A program made the position numbers and the translations under genes. Of a DNA stretch of 64,000 nt, positions 42,506-50,857 are shown one piece after another. Position 1 is the stretch's first letter. Each line of letters opens with the position of its first letter. Source of the stretch: Bacteriovoracaceae bacterium. GTDB taxonomy: Bacteria > Bdellovibrionota > Bacteriovoracia > Bacteriovoracales > Bacteriovoracaceae. The notes beneath the pieces were generated by a model. That model was not told where the DNA came from and did no database searches. It worked only from the letters and a program-made list of their open reading frames with translations. The DNA is taken from the NCBI GenBank assembly GCA_024711325.1, contig JANJTC010000005.1, positions 62,001 to 126,000 of the forward strand, given 5' to 3'.

Positions 42506-43512
42506 AACTCAATCTCCGTTTCTTTTCGCGGGAGCAGTTTGGGATCCCGGCCTTGGGCCACTTCCGATTGAATGGATTCGATCCAGGTATGAATAATATC
42601 TGCCGGAGAGTTCTGAAAATGAGCACCATATTTTTTAATCGTTTTCATTTGATTATTCAGAATCTCGACATCCTGATCAATAATCGTTTGTGCCTGCCAT
42701 CTGACCAGAGGTCGGCTGAGTCGGGTCCAGATACCATAGTTATAAGTCAGATCCGTGTACACCAGAGTTTCCTCATCGTTTATTGGAATTGACTGAGAAG
42801 TGATAATGAAATGATTCTGCCCACCGAAGCGGTAGTGTACACTGGTAATATTAGGCACGAAGAATTCATCAGTATGACCGATTTCTTCGCCCGTTGGATT
42901 AAGAAACCATGAGAACCAACCGAAGTTTTTTGTCTCGTTTTTATAAGTGACTTTAACTCTACCTTCTTCCCGAAGGATATGGGCCCCGAACTTTTCATGT
43001 TTGGCATCACGAAAAATCTTAGGGTGAACAAAAGTGGTATGGGGAATATCTACAAAGTTCTCAGCACAGTTTGTGACATTGTTTTTAAAAAGATTCTGCA
43101 AGCGGATCGTGGTGTAACCAGGGGCCTTGTAACAAGGCATGGAAAAAGGCCTGGTTTGAGGATTTCCACTTGCGAGTCTGACATAAATATAATCTTCCTG
43201 CTCAATCACCTCATAGGTCTTGGCGCATTTTGATCCAGGTTTAAAGCTCTCACCCATGGAAGGTATAGCGGTGACTTCTCCCGTCTGATTATAAGTCCAG
43301 CCGTGATAAGGACATTGCAGTTTTCCATCCGTGACTTTTCCACGCGAGATTTGTGCCGTTCGGTGAAGGCACTTATCCTGTAAGGCGGACACATTTCCGC
43401 TACTGTCGCGAAAAACGGCCAACCATTCTCCCAAGATAGAGCGAGAGATGACTTGATTCTTTTTAAGCTCGTGCCCTTCAGCGACGATATACCAGAAATC
43501 TTCTTGCTTCAT
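42496..43512 (-). CDS. Rieske oxygenase B (ring-hydroxylating/demethylase-like)
   Basis: 338 residues. Rieske ligands in CLHRTAQ (about 44-50) and CPYHGW (about 65-70), catalytic iron site NCAENFVDIPHTTFVHP (about 146-162). The sequence is of the VanA/ phthalate-oxygenase-like class and differs clearly from the KshA-like enzymes of the cluster. It is translationally coupled to the ferredoxin (TGATG overlap), which is likely its electron donor. No reductase gene is present. Confidence 0.9.
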   Translation of the reverse strand: MKQEDFWYIVAEGHELKKNQVISRSILGEWLAVFRDSSGNVSALQDKCLHRTAQISRGKVTDGKLQCPYHGWTYNQTGEVTAIPSMGESFKPGSKCAKTYEVIEQEDYIYVRLASGNPQTRPFSMPCYKAPGYTTIRLQNLFKNNVTNCAENFVDIPHTTFVHPKIFRDAKHEKFGAHILREEGRVKVTYKNETKNFGWFSWFLNPTGEEIGHTDEFFVPNITSVHYRFGGQNHFIITSQSIPINDEETLVYTDLTYNYGIWTRLSRPLVRWQAQTIIDQDVEILNNQMKTIKKYGAHFQNSPADIIHTWIESIQSEVAQGRDPKLLPRKETEIEFWV

Positions 43513-43808
43513 CAGATCTCAGTTTTTTTAATTTTTATATTAGTATTGATATGAATTTGGCAGGCAAGTCTGACTTCATTCCTACCTGGTGCCATTGTCC
43601 CCAGAAATTCGGTTTCATCATGAGTTCTGGGATGTAGTGGGTCTCCCTTCTCTTCTAAAACTTCAATGGCACATGTTCCACAAATACCAATCCGGCAACC
43701 AAAGAGAATAGGGGAATTCTGAATAGTAAGTTTCTCAGATAGGCAATCGCCTTCCTGGAGCTCCACCGCTTCTTTATCAGAATCACTAAACTCTACTCGA
43801 AAGCTCAT
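43512..43808 (-). CDS. Plant-type [2Fe-2S] ferredoxin
   Basis: 98 residues. Cluster ligands CRIGICGTC (C-x4-C-x2-C) near 37-45 and the last Cys in LACQIH near residue 82, the plant-type pattern. It carries electrons from an NAD(P)H reductase, not found here, to an oxygenase. It lies between an AurF-like gene and Rieske B, sharing one base with each (TAATG and TGATG), so it is probably the common donor. Confidence 0.92.
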   Translation of the reverse strand: MSFRVEFSDSDKEAVELQEGDCLSEKLTIQNSPILFGCRIGICGTCAIEVLEEKGDPLHPRTHDETEFLGTMAPGRNEVRLACQIHINTNIKIKKTEI

Positions 43809-44998
43809 TAGGCGACCTTCCTTTTGAAAGTCGAAAAGGCATTCCTATTAGTCCGAAGGTGTTTTTCTAAATTGTTACTTGCCATGAAGGCCAGTTCTTT
43901 ATTTTCCTTGGTGATGTATTGAAAATCCTGAAGATAGGCCTTGTAGCTGTCGACTGATTCACGATGGGTTTTATAGCTTGCCATCATGCCTTCGCTTTCT
44001 TCACAAAACGATTTTCTCATCGCCTCCAGAGCTTCATTATGATCCATGCTAAAGATCTTGGAGCGCAGGATCTTATAAATATTCGGATAAAGGGCAGGGT
44101 CATACCAGAAGATGCCATTGATAGCAGTTGAGAAGTTGTAGTGATCCATCTGGCAGCCCCGGATGGCCATATTGCCGATTAGCATCTCAAGCTTTGAAGG
44201 CTTGGGTAAAGAGTTAATCACATCATGACCTACTACGGTAGAGGTATTGAAATGAAAAGACTCATCGATAAAATGGTAGTAGCTGACTTTTGAGGGGATA
44301 GGAGAGTTATACTTATCCTCATGTTCGTTATAATAGCGGGATAACTGATGTTGAACGATCTTACCGTTTAATGTCCGAAGTCCGCGGACAGTAAAATACT
44401 GACAACCAATGAAGGGAGAATTGGCAGAGATCATGGTAAAGGCCTGCAGCTGACACTTTCTTAACCATTGCTTAATTTTTCCCAGATCAGAATACAACAT
44501 GGTTTTTTCAAAAGGGGTTCTCATCGGATAAGTAAAAACCCTTTCTCCGAAGTTTTCCTGTTCAAACTTTTCACCAATCATCTTGAAGGCATGGATGTGG
44601 GCCCTCTCCTGGGCCGATTCGAGATCAAGTGTATCACAGACCACCTTAAAATCTTCGATTCCATATAGAGCGGCAGCACTAGTCTGGTTATAAAAGAGGG
44701 TCGCGATCTCGGCCGAAATAATCTGGGAATAATAGGCGACCCAGAATAACTGATTGAGTTTTATTTTCTGCTCGGGAGTTGATTGCTCCCAAATCCAGGT
44801 TTTATACAGCAGTGAGAACCTTTCCGGGTTCCACATTTCATCTTTACAGGTTTCATAGTTAAACTCTTTAGCCGAGAGTTCCATCATGGCCGTTTGATCC
44901 AGCTCTTTACTACGTTTTAAAGCAAGCTCAATGCGCTTCATGGTCTTTGGATCATCAGCAAGAGAAATGTTATAGCGTTGGCTTAAGTTTCTATTCAT
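43808..44998 (-). CDS. AurF-like diiron oxygenase
   Basis: 396 residues, helical. Ligand pattern of AurF (p-aminobenzoate N-oxygenase): Glu in AEIATLF (about 95), ExxH in QERAHIH (near 130), and H-x3-E-x2-H in YYHFIDESFHF (near 240). Members oxidise amines to hydroxylamines or nitro groups, or hydroxylate carbon. Which it does here is not predictable. The start codon follows the Rieske C stop by eight bases. Confidence 0.75.
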   Translation of the reverse strand: MNRNLSQRYNISLADDPKTMKRIELALKRSKELDQTAMMELSAKEFNYETCKDEMWNPERFSLLYKTWIWEQSTPEQKIKLNQLFWVAYYSQIISAEIATLFYNQTSAAALYGIEDFKVVCDTLDLESAQERAHIHAFKMIGEKFEQENFGERVFTYPMRTPFEKTMLYSDLGKIKQWLRKCQLQAFTMISANSPFIGCQYFTVRGLRTLNGKIVQHQLSRYYNEHEDKYNSPIPSKVSYYHFIDESFHFNTSTVVGHDVINSLPKPSKLEMLIGNMAIRGCQMDHYNFSTAINGIFWYDPALYPNIYKILRSKIFSMDHNEALEAMRKSFCEESEGMMASYKTHRESVDSYKAYLQDFQYITKENKELAFMASNNLEKHLRTNRNAFSTFKRKVA

Positions 44999-45006
44999 GA
45001 TTGATC

Positions 45007-46002
45007 CTAATATTTGGCCGTGGGATTTTGAGCTTCATAATGTTCTACAAAATCGATTATGGCCTTATCGGCCCGAATAGGAGTTTGAAATTTAAAATTA
45101 ATGCGACTAAAGATGATGGTGTCACCTTTGGCAAAATAATTACCAACCAGTTTGGTGGCAAAAAGTATCACCGGATTAACTATCAATCCCATGAGCCCCT
45201 TACGCTTTTTGGTTACAAGAATCGTCTGGCCTTCTGTCTGCCCATCAGTCGTGGGACGAAGAGCAAATATTATATAGAAATGCAGAAAATCAGGACCTAC
45301 CATGACTGAGCCAGTATGACCCCACCAGTATGTCATTTCATAGGTCAGGGCCTTCTGATAAAAGCGCTTGATGTATTTTAAGAATATATTTTTTTCAGGC
45401 AGCGGAGTGATATTTGAGAACTGAATGCAGCGATCTGACAGGGGGGTAACCTTCATTTCCAGATCCACTACCAGCTGATGAACAGAACGAAAGTGTTGAA
45501 CATCGATAGCATTGATCATGACTACGTTAGGGTGACATCCCTTGATGAAATGCGAGCCTAATTGATAGTCCAAAGGAAGACCTACCAGTTCTGGAATGAC
45601 AGGCACTTCTTCCTGATCATCCTTATGTCCGGTCCATAACCATACCAGGCCGTAGGCCTCTTTGATTTTATGGGAATTCAGGGTTGGAATATTACCGATA
45701 TCTTTCTGGGCCGGGATTTCTGTGCAATGGCCATTTTCGTCATACTTCCAGTAGTGAAAAGGGCAACGAATTGAATTACCTTCTACAAATCCATCGCATA
45801 GATGAGCACCCATATGGGGACAATGGGCATCAAAGGATCTAATCTTTCCGTCATCTCCTCGGTAGAGCACCAGCTCGGTATTGAGGAATTTAGCAGGATA
45901 AGCTTTTCCCTGTTTTATTTCGGTTGAGCGGACCAGCCAGTACCACCCTTCAGGAACAAAACCGCTAACACCGAACTTTTTGATTTTTTCAAAGTAGGCC
46001 AT
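45007..46002 (-). CDS. Rieske oxygenase C
   Basis: 331 residues. Rieske motif CPHMGAHL (about 60) and CPFHYW (about 78), followed by HCTEIP and the catalytic NAIDVQHFRSVH. Overall it is clearly a paralogue of Rieske A at 36237 (shared FLNTELVLYRG/LVLFRG, DGK, GRC/GHC..IP, YWKY/HWQF and LVTKK/VTKRR elements), although the two are diverged. First gene of operon B. No Shine-Dalgarno site is present, and a TTGTAA-N17-TAAAAT promoter ends nine bases before the ATG. Confidence 0.9.
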   Translation of the reverse strand: MAYFEKIKKFGVSGFVPEGWYWLVRSTEIKQGKAYPAKFLNTELVLYRGDDGKIRSFDAHCPHMGAHLCDGFVEGNSIRCPFHYWKYDENGHCTEIPAQKDIGNIPTLNSHKIKEAYGLVWLWTGHKDDQEEVPVIPELVGLPLDYQLGSHFIKGCHPNVVMINAIDVQHFRSVHQLVVDLEMKVTPLSDRCIQFSNITPLPEKNIFLKYIKRFYQKALTYEMTYWWGHTGSVMVGPDFLHFYIIFALRPTTDGQTEGQTILVTKKRKGLMGLIVNPVILFATKLVGNYFAKGDTIIFSRINFKFQTPIRADKAIIDFVEHYEAQNPTAKY

Positions 46003-46090
46003 ATAAGGATAATTTTATGGGCCGCTGGGATCTTTTACAATGTGGCAAAATTGATGCAAGCGAGGCTGACGTATTTAATCTGGATTAAAA

Positions 46091-46119
46091 AGTGGCCCTC
46101 GGATATTCGAGGGCCACTT
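46091..46119 (-). terminator. Intrinsic terminator
   Basis: An eleven-base stem (AGTGGCCCTCG with CGAGGGCCACT) and a six-base loop; on the minus strand it is followed by TTTT. It lies just beyond the stop of the 46126-47658 gene and separates it from operon B. Confidence 0.8.
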
Positions 46120-46125
46120 GGTGTG

Positions 46126-47658
46126 TTAGTGGACGAAAAGTTCAGGAAGGCCGAAAACCATAGAGGTGCCCAAGCTGTAGTTAATGATTCGACGGGCCTC
46201 TGACATGTAATTTGGCTTTTTGTCGGCAGCACTCGGAACATACTTCTTCCAAGCCGAATTATCCCAGGCAATTGAGCGGCCATGAAGATAGTTACGAACA
46301 ACCAGAGTCTCACCTTTTTTATTTTGAATTTTTTTATCAATATCCCCGGATTCAAAATCTGTGGCCATTAATTGACCCAATGATTGAGGTGGCTCTTTAT
46401 AGAATGCAGGAAGATTCAATGTGACTGTATCACCAGTGACTGGATCGCGGACCTCAGCTGGCCCGCTTACTACCGCCTTAATATTTTTAAGACCCTTATC
46501 GAGCTTAGGAGCAATTTCTGGCTGAAAGAGGATGGGGTTTAAGCTCATGCTCTTTGAGCTGTCCTGACCTTGTAGATACTCATATGATCGCTCAGAAAAG
46601 ACTACTGAGTTTTTAAGTGCAGTATAGGCCTGTTTTAAAAGCAGACTTCCATATTGGGAGCCATCATAATTTCTTAATTCCAGATAATGATTCTTTTGAA
46701 TGGCAGATCGGAATAATTTAATTTTTTCCTGATCTGTCATTCCTAAATCATTTTTCCGAGAGGAGAAAATACTTGAGTCAATTCCAAAATGTGAACCGAT
46801 TTCACCCGCCATCTTAATGGAATGATCCTGATTGTAAGCACAATAAACCAGGATGTTATGGGCCGCGCGATAAAGAGTAGCTATGGCAAAATTTATTTCT
46901 GCCGGCCCATTTCCAACAAAACGATTCATTTCATCTTCAAATGTTCCCCGACCGAAGGCCATCTTGTTATCCCAGACAAAAACTTTATCTGAGCTGTTTT
47001 TTGCTAAAGCCGTGATACGGCCAGCAGATTCATTAAGCGCTGGCACCAAGGCATCCACCATAAATTTTTGGAATTCAGCGATGCTCTTAAATTGGTCCTG
47101 TTTTGACATTTCAACTGATGGTTCAGTGAAATACTGAATGGCAGCATCAGTTTGATTAGTAGGTAAAAACATTTTAAGAGAGGTAATTGTATTGCGTACT
47201 GCCTGAACGGCAATCACATGAGTGGATTTATTTCCTAAAAAACCTTTACTGTTTTCAAATAGAGGCCGTAATCGCCATACGATTCCTCTTAAAGGGAGGG
47301 CCACATGCATTTGCGCCAGGAAATATTTAGTGTCTTCCGAGTAAGATTTATAGTTGTTATGAGATTTACTTAAGAGTGCTTCCATTTGATCGCCACTTTT
47401 AACCTGCAACCACTCATCTCTTAACTTTTTAAAATCCGGACTTAAATCACTCCCGCTATAACTAGAAGCATTGGCAAGTTTGCGTTTTAGTTTAACCCAC
47501 TCTTTTTTTTCTTTCTGGTAAGCCGGGTCCTCAAAAGAAGTTTCTGGGATAACCGGTATTTTATAGCTGGTGTATTTTTGCGATGTACTCATCTTAGCAG
47601 CGTTGGCGTTGGTGATGAGGACAAGTGCCAGCCCCATACTTCTAACAAAGTGACTCAT
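46126..47658 (-). CDS. Secreted protein of unknown function
   Basis: 510 residues from the ATG at 47656-47658 (AGGAGA six bases upstream; an in-frame start eight codons earlier is less likely). Signal peptide MSHFVRSMGLALVLITNANA. The mature protein is long, mainly helical and Lys/Ser-rich, with no family that I recognise. Two pairs of short motifs (SLGQLMATDF, RRIINYSLGTSMVFG) are not informative. Likely periplasmic or surface. Terminated by a hairpin. Confidence 0.7.
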   Translation of the reverse strand: MSHFVRSMGLALVLITNANAAKMSTSQKYTSYKIPVIPETSFEDPAYQKEKKEWVKLKRKLANASSYSGSDLSPDFKKLRDEWLQVKSGDQMEALLSKSHNNYKSYSEDTKYFLAQMHVALPLRGIVWRLRPLFENSKGFLGNKSTHVIAVQAVRNTITSLKMFLPTNQTDAAIQYFTEPSVEMSKQDQFKSIAEFQKFMVDALVPALNESAGRITALAKNSSDKVFVWDNKMAFGRGTFEDEMNRFVGNGPAEINFAIATLYRAAHNILVYCAYNQDHSIKMAGEIGSHFGIDSSIFSSRKNDLGMTDQEKIKLFRSAIQKNHYLELRNYDGSQYGSLLLKQAYTALKNSVVFSERSYEYLQGQDSSKSMSLNPILFQPEIAPKLDKGLKNIKAVVSGPAEVRDPVTGDTVTLNLPAFYKEPPQSLGQLMATDFESGDIDKKIQNKKGETLVVRNYLHGRSIAWDNSAWKKYVPSAADKKPNYMSEARRIINYSLGTSMVFGLPELFVH

Positions 47659-47952
47659 GCGATTCTCCTGAAAACTAATCATTGAAATTGTCCCCTTAAT
47701 CTTAGAGGCAGCTTACCTAAGGTGAAAGCTCTTTTATTTTCTCCTATTTCTATAAAGAAGAAGAGCCTGGCAGAAAATGACTCCTTCTGAAGATTGGGAG
47801 TTGGATTATTAATGGGTTAAAACCTTTAGCCTTAGATCGTCATGCTCAAAGCTAAAAGGGGCAAATTTTCCCTCTCTCAGGGATGCCACCAGGTTTTGTC
47901 AATCCTGCCGCCTTTAATTCCGAAAAGTCTAAAAATTACGAAAAGGAATTTT

Positions 47953-48747
47953 ATGAAAAGCTTATTGTTTGGATTGGTATTAGTGGCAGACCTCGCCCTT
48001 GCCGGAAATCTCTCGGTTAATGTAAAAAACTTCAATTTCAAATACACCAGCCCATATGGTGAAGGTTCGGCGAGTTCTTTTTCTCGTAATCAAATCATAG
48101 ACCAAGGAGTCTTTGTCCGAGTGGATAAAGTCGATAATAATTTTCACCTGAATGTTTCCGGTGCTGAAACTCAGGAATTTGTTTTTGAGAACGCGCCTTC
48201 TTTTATGACAGAAGCTGAAACCATGACTATCTCTGGTTTTAATTTAGGCTTGAATCAAAAGGTCAGTTTAAGCTTAACACAAGGACGATTTCATTCTAGA
48301 GAAGATTCACTTGCTCTCGATGGAGTCAGTCTGGATTGCGCTCGTGATGCCAACAAAAAAGAAGTCATGGATCAATTGATTGTAGGATGTCTTCAGAATC
48401 TGACTTTAAAAACATCAAAATTCTCTTCGCAAGGAGCCCAAGAAGTTCTTGTGAATGCTTTAATGGAAGCAGCTCCTCAAGGTAGTATTGGCGTTAATTC
48501 ACTAGATTTGAAAATTAGCTCGGGGAAATATGCCTTAGCCGCCGATCTTAAGGCCGATATTTCAGGTAAAGTTAAAAGTTCCGGTTCCATGAGTTATGAT
48601 GTCGCCTCAGGGAAACTCACCATTAAAATAGCTGAAGTTAAGTTCGGTTTTTTGAACATTACTGGAAAAGTATTTGAGGAACTAAAGAAAAAAGAAAGTG
48701 CTACGATGACGGTGAATCAGCCTTATGTTTATCTGAAATTAAAATAG
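47953..48747 (+). CDS. Secreted protein of unknown function
   Basis: 264 residues from the ATG at 47953, where AGGAA precedes and the signal peptide MKSLLFGLVLVADLALA starts. The frame extends upstream without features. The mature part is beta-rich with many alternating polar/hydrophobic stretches (LSVNVKNFNFKYTSP, LTIKIAEVKFGFLNITG) and a Cys pair, perhaps a LolA/AsmA-like lipid-binding shape. No confident family. The 3' end overlaps the HutD-like gene. Confidence 0.65.
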   Translation: MKSLLFGLVLVADLALAGNLSVNVKNFNFKYTSPYGEGSASSFSRNQIIDQGVFVRVDKVDNNFHLNVSGAETQEFVFENAPSFMTEAETMTISGFNLGLNQKVSLSLTQGRFHSREDSLALDGVSLDCARDANKKEVMDQLIVGCLQNLTLKTSKFSSQGAQEVLVNALMEAAPQGSIGVNSLDLKISSGKYALAADLKADISGKVKSSGSMSYDVASGKLTIKIAEVKFGFLNITGKVFEELKKKESATMTVNQPYVYLKLK

Positions 48748-49248
48748 CCTCAGTCGCGTAATGATCAGATGAGTTGATAGTAATTTTATCGACTCATCCT
48801 TTTGTAACTCTATCAGCCTTTCTTCTTCTGGGTCATAAACATACAGAAAGTCCTCAGCGCAATTAATCATCTCCTCCTGATTCCCCCTTTTGACTTCCAC
48901 TCTGGCCTCACCCCAGTTCCGATTGATCATGACGTTATAATCTTGTATAGGTCCTGCTAGTAGTTTACAGAAAACGCTTTCTTCTCCTTGAAATAAGAAG
49001 GCTTCAGCTTGAGGTCGTAGTAAGGTTTTGCGGTCTTTAAAAATGAGCTCACAACCTTGACCTTTTAAAATCATCAGGTACCGATCTATTCCGGGAAAAA
49101 GCGAAAATTCACCGTCTTGTTTGACGTCTGCCTTTGAAAGACGAAAAAGGAAATCCCCAGTTGGGGGAAAACGGAAAAGCTCAACTGTCCGGCCACCGCC
49201 ATTTTTCCAGGGCATGGTTTTAAAATGTTCTTTAGTATAGTATTTCAT
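48739..49248 (-). CDS. HutD/Ves-family protein
   Basis: 169 residues from the ATG at 49246-49248. An upstream GTG at 49257 is possible. PWKNGGGRTVELFRF (near 10-24) is the family hallmark. The cupin-type fold follows (LFPGIDRYLMILKGQG). HutD proteins occur with histidine-degradation genes, where their role is probably regulatory or housekeeping. No hut genes are adjacent here. Confidence 0.8.
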   Translation of the reverse strand: MKYYTKEHFKTMPWKNGGGRTVELFRFPPTGDFLFRLSKADVKQDGEFSLFPGIDRYLMILKGQGCELIFKDRKTLLRPQAEAFLFQGEESVFCKLLAGPIQDYNVMINRNWGEARVEVKRGNQEEMINCAEDFLYVYDPEEERLIELQKDESIKLLSTHLIITRLRLF

Positions 49249-49292
49249 TCTTGGCACACTTCCTGCTTCATCTTAGCTAAAAGGGGATGAGT

Positions 49293-49550
49293 ATGGAAAA
49301 GATTCCTGCTAAAGACAGAAACTCACACGCTAATTTCCGGAAGGGATTAACTGACTATAACGATGGCGAGAATGTAACCCATTATCTGGGAAACGATGAG
49401 TATCCAGGAAGTAATCTGGCTGATCGTGTTCCGGAAGGCAGTAATCCCTTATTAGATGGTAAAGAAGCCCTGGGTAATGATTTTCTGGAAGAAGATGAAG
49501 AAGAGGTGTTTGAAGACGAATCCTGGCCGGAAGACTTGAACTATGAGTGA
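49293..49550 (+). CDS. Small acidic protein of unknown function
   Basis: 85 residues from ATG 49293 (AAGGGG six bases upstream; an ATG two codons earlier sits on the ribosome site itself). Very acidic at the C-terminus (EEDEEEVFEDE), with no signal peptide or membrane segment. No known family. The last ten bases overlap the convergent NUDIX gene. Confidence 0.55.
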   Translation: MEKIPAKDRNSHANFRKGLTDYNDGENVTHYLGNDEYPGSNLADRVPEGSNPLLDGKEALGNDFLEEDEEEVFEDESWPEDLNYE

Positions 49551-49960
49551 AGCTGGCCCTTGGCCCAGTCTAATACCTTTTTAATTCTGGGAACCATGAG
49601 ACTGTAGGCTTCTTCATAAGAAAGCCAACGATATTCATGGTGCTCAATCACACCGGTTAATGGATTGGGTTTTAACTCAATAGGGCCGCTTTCGTTTATT
49701 TCCAGAATATAATATCGGGCAATTTTTCCTTTCCCGTAGGGTTCGGTTTCTACAAAGGCTTTACCATGAGGTGCCGTAAAGTTGATGAGACCGGTTTCTT
49801 CTTCCAATTCGCGGATAGCAGCATTCCATGGATCTTCATCTGCTTCCACCATGCCTTTGGGAAAATCCCAATAATTAAAGGCCCTCAAGATGAGAAATTC
49901 CCAGTCGTTACCTGTTTTTCGGATAGGCACGACTCCTGCTGAGAGGATTGTTGATTTCAT
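49541..49960 (-). CDS. NUDIX hydrolase
   Basis: 139 residues. Complete NUDIX box GMVEADEDPWNAAIRELEEE followed by TGLI (about 36-58), matching Gx5Ex7REUxEExGU. The N-terminal SAGVVPIR and WEFLILRAFNYWDFPKG resemble diadenosine-tetraphosphate hydrolases (Ap4A). Substrate not proven. Confidence 0.88.
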   Translation of the reverse strand: MKSTILSAGVVPIRKTGNDWEFLILRAFNYWDFPKGMVEADEDPWNAAIRELEEETGLINFTAPHGKAFVETEPYGKGKIARYYILEINESGPIELKPNPLTGVIEHHEYRWLSYEEAYSLMVPRIKKVLDWAKGQLHS

Positions 49961-50084
49961 TTTAAAAGTCTAACTCAATCCGGCTATCTCCGATAGTTTT
50001 AGTCTTCTCATGCAAGGAATTGTCATAGAGGTTTGATTGATCAGAATCCAGAGGGAGGTTAGCCTAAGATGATTAGGAGTCCTT

Positions 50085-50852
50085 ATGTTTAAATCTTTTT
50101 TTGTTCTACCATTTCTTATAACCAGCCTTGGGGCCGCGACGATTATTCCTTTTGAAAGAGATGAACCAAGAGTAGAGAAATATGACTACATCACCTCCAA
50201 TAACCGGGAGTCTAAACATTTTCGGAATATGTTTGGAGCAGATAATCGGGGCGAGCTCTATTTTCGTGGCTTCGGCATTCAAAATTTGGGACCAAATCAT
50301 ATCGTACCTACCATTCCCCAGAATTTAGAAAATCCGGGCAGGGATTATTATTTTGGGACAGATGATCGTGCTCGTCGTGACACTTATATCTGGGTGACAG
50401 ATTACAATGGCTCCGGTCGTATCTCAGATTTCGCAGAGACAATTTTATTCTTTTTACCTCGTCATAATCAGTTTCATGTTGAAGAAAAAAACGATTCCTT
50501 ATTAGTGACATTAAGCACGGGTGAAGAAGTGAGTTTTTTTACGAAGTATAAAACCTTAAATGGTGGTGTGTTAGAAGAAGCCCCACTAGACCTTCATCCT
50601 GACCGAGCTCAAAGAAAGCATGCCCAGATCACTTATTCCGGTACGGGTATTATCATCCGGTCTGACGCCTGGGGTGCGGATCCAAGATTAGCTAAGAACG
50701 TTCAAGTGCTAAAAAGTGGGCTTCCTGCCTGTAAAATTGCAGGTGAGGCTTTTTGGACTCAGGATGGTTTTCCTAAGTTTAAATTTATCCGGGATGAAGA
50801 TGCTTACACCGTCATCCTGGAAAAATGTGGCAAAGAATATTTACCAGAATGA
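50085..50852 (+). CDS. Secreted protein of unknown function
   Basis: 255 residues. A signal peptide (MFKSFFVLPFLITSLGAA) is followed by a mature domain rich in Asn, Arg and Asp, with two Cys near the C-terminus (ACKIAG and EKCGKE). AGGAG stands six bases before the ATG. No recognised family. It ends five bases before the convergent porin gene. Confidence 0.7.
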   Translation: MFKSFFVLPFLITSLGAATIIPFERDEPRVEKYDYITSNNRESKHFRNMFGADNRGELYFRGFGIQNLGPNHIVPTIPQNLENPGRDYYFGTDDRARRDTYIWVTDYNGSGRISDFAETILFFLPRHNQFHVEEKNDSLLVTLSTGEEVSFFTKYKTLNGGVLEEAPLDLHPDRAQRKHAQITYSGTGIIIRSDAWGADPRLAKNVQVLKSGLPACKIAGEAFWTQDGFPKFKFIRDEDAYTVILEKCGKEYLPE

Positions 50853-50857
50853 TAAGT

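Larger units (their letters stand above)
36237..46002. other. Candidate oxidative biosynthetic gene cluster (two convergent operons)
   Basis: Operon A (plus strand, 36237-39797): Rieske oxygenase, GNAT-like protein, SDR, ferritin-like diiron protein. Operon B (minus strand, 46002 down to 39757): Rieske oxygenase, AurF-like diiron protein, plant-type ferredoxin, second Rieske oxygenase, fatty-acid hydroxylase family membrane enzyme, left-handed-helix acyltransferase, GH3-type synthetase. Genes overlap by 1-16 bases, or by a few bases' gap, and the two arms overlap by 41 bases at their 3' ends. The set is not a standard degradation or primary-metabolism pathway. Confidence 0.6.

Noticed and set aside
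48739..49248. Histidine utilisation operon
   Set aside because: Only the HutD-like protein is present; no hutU, hutH, hutI or hutG genes are found near it.
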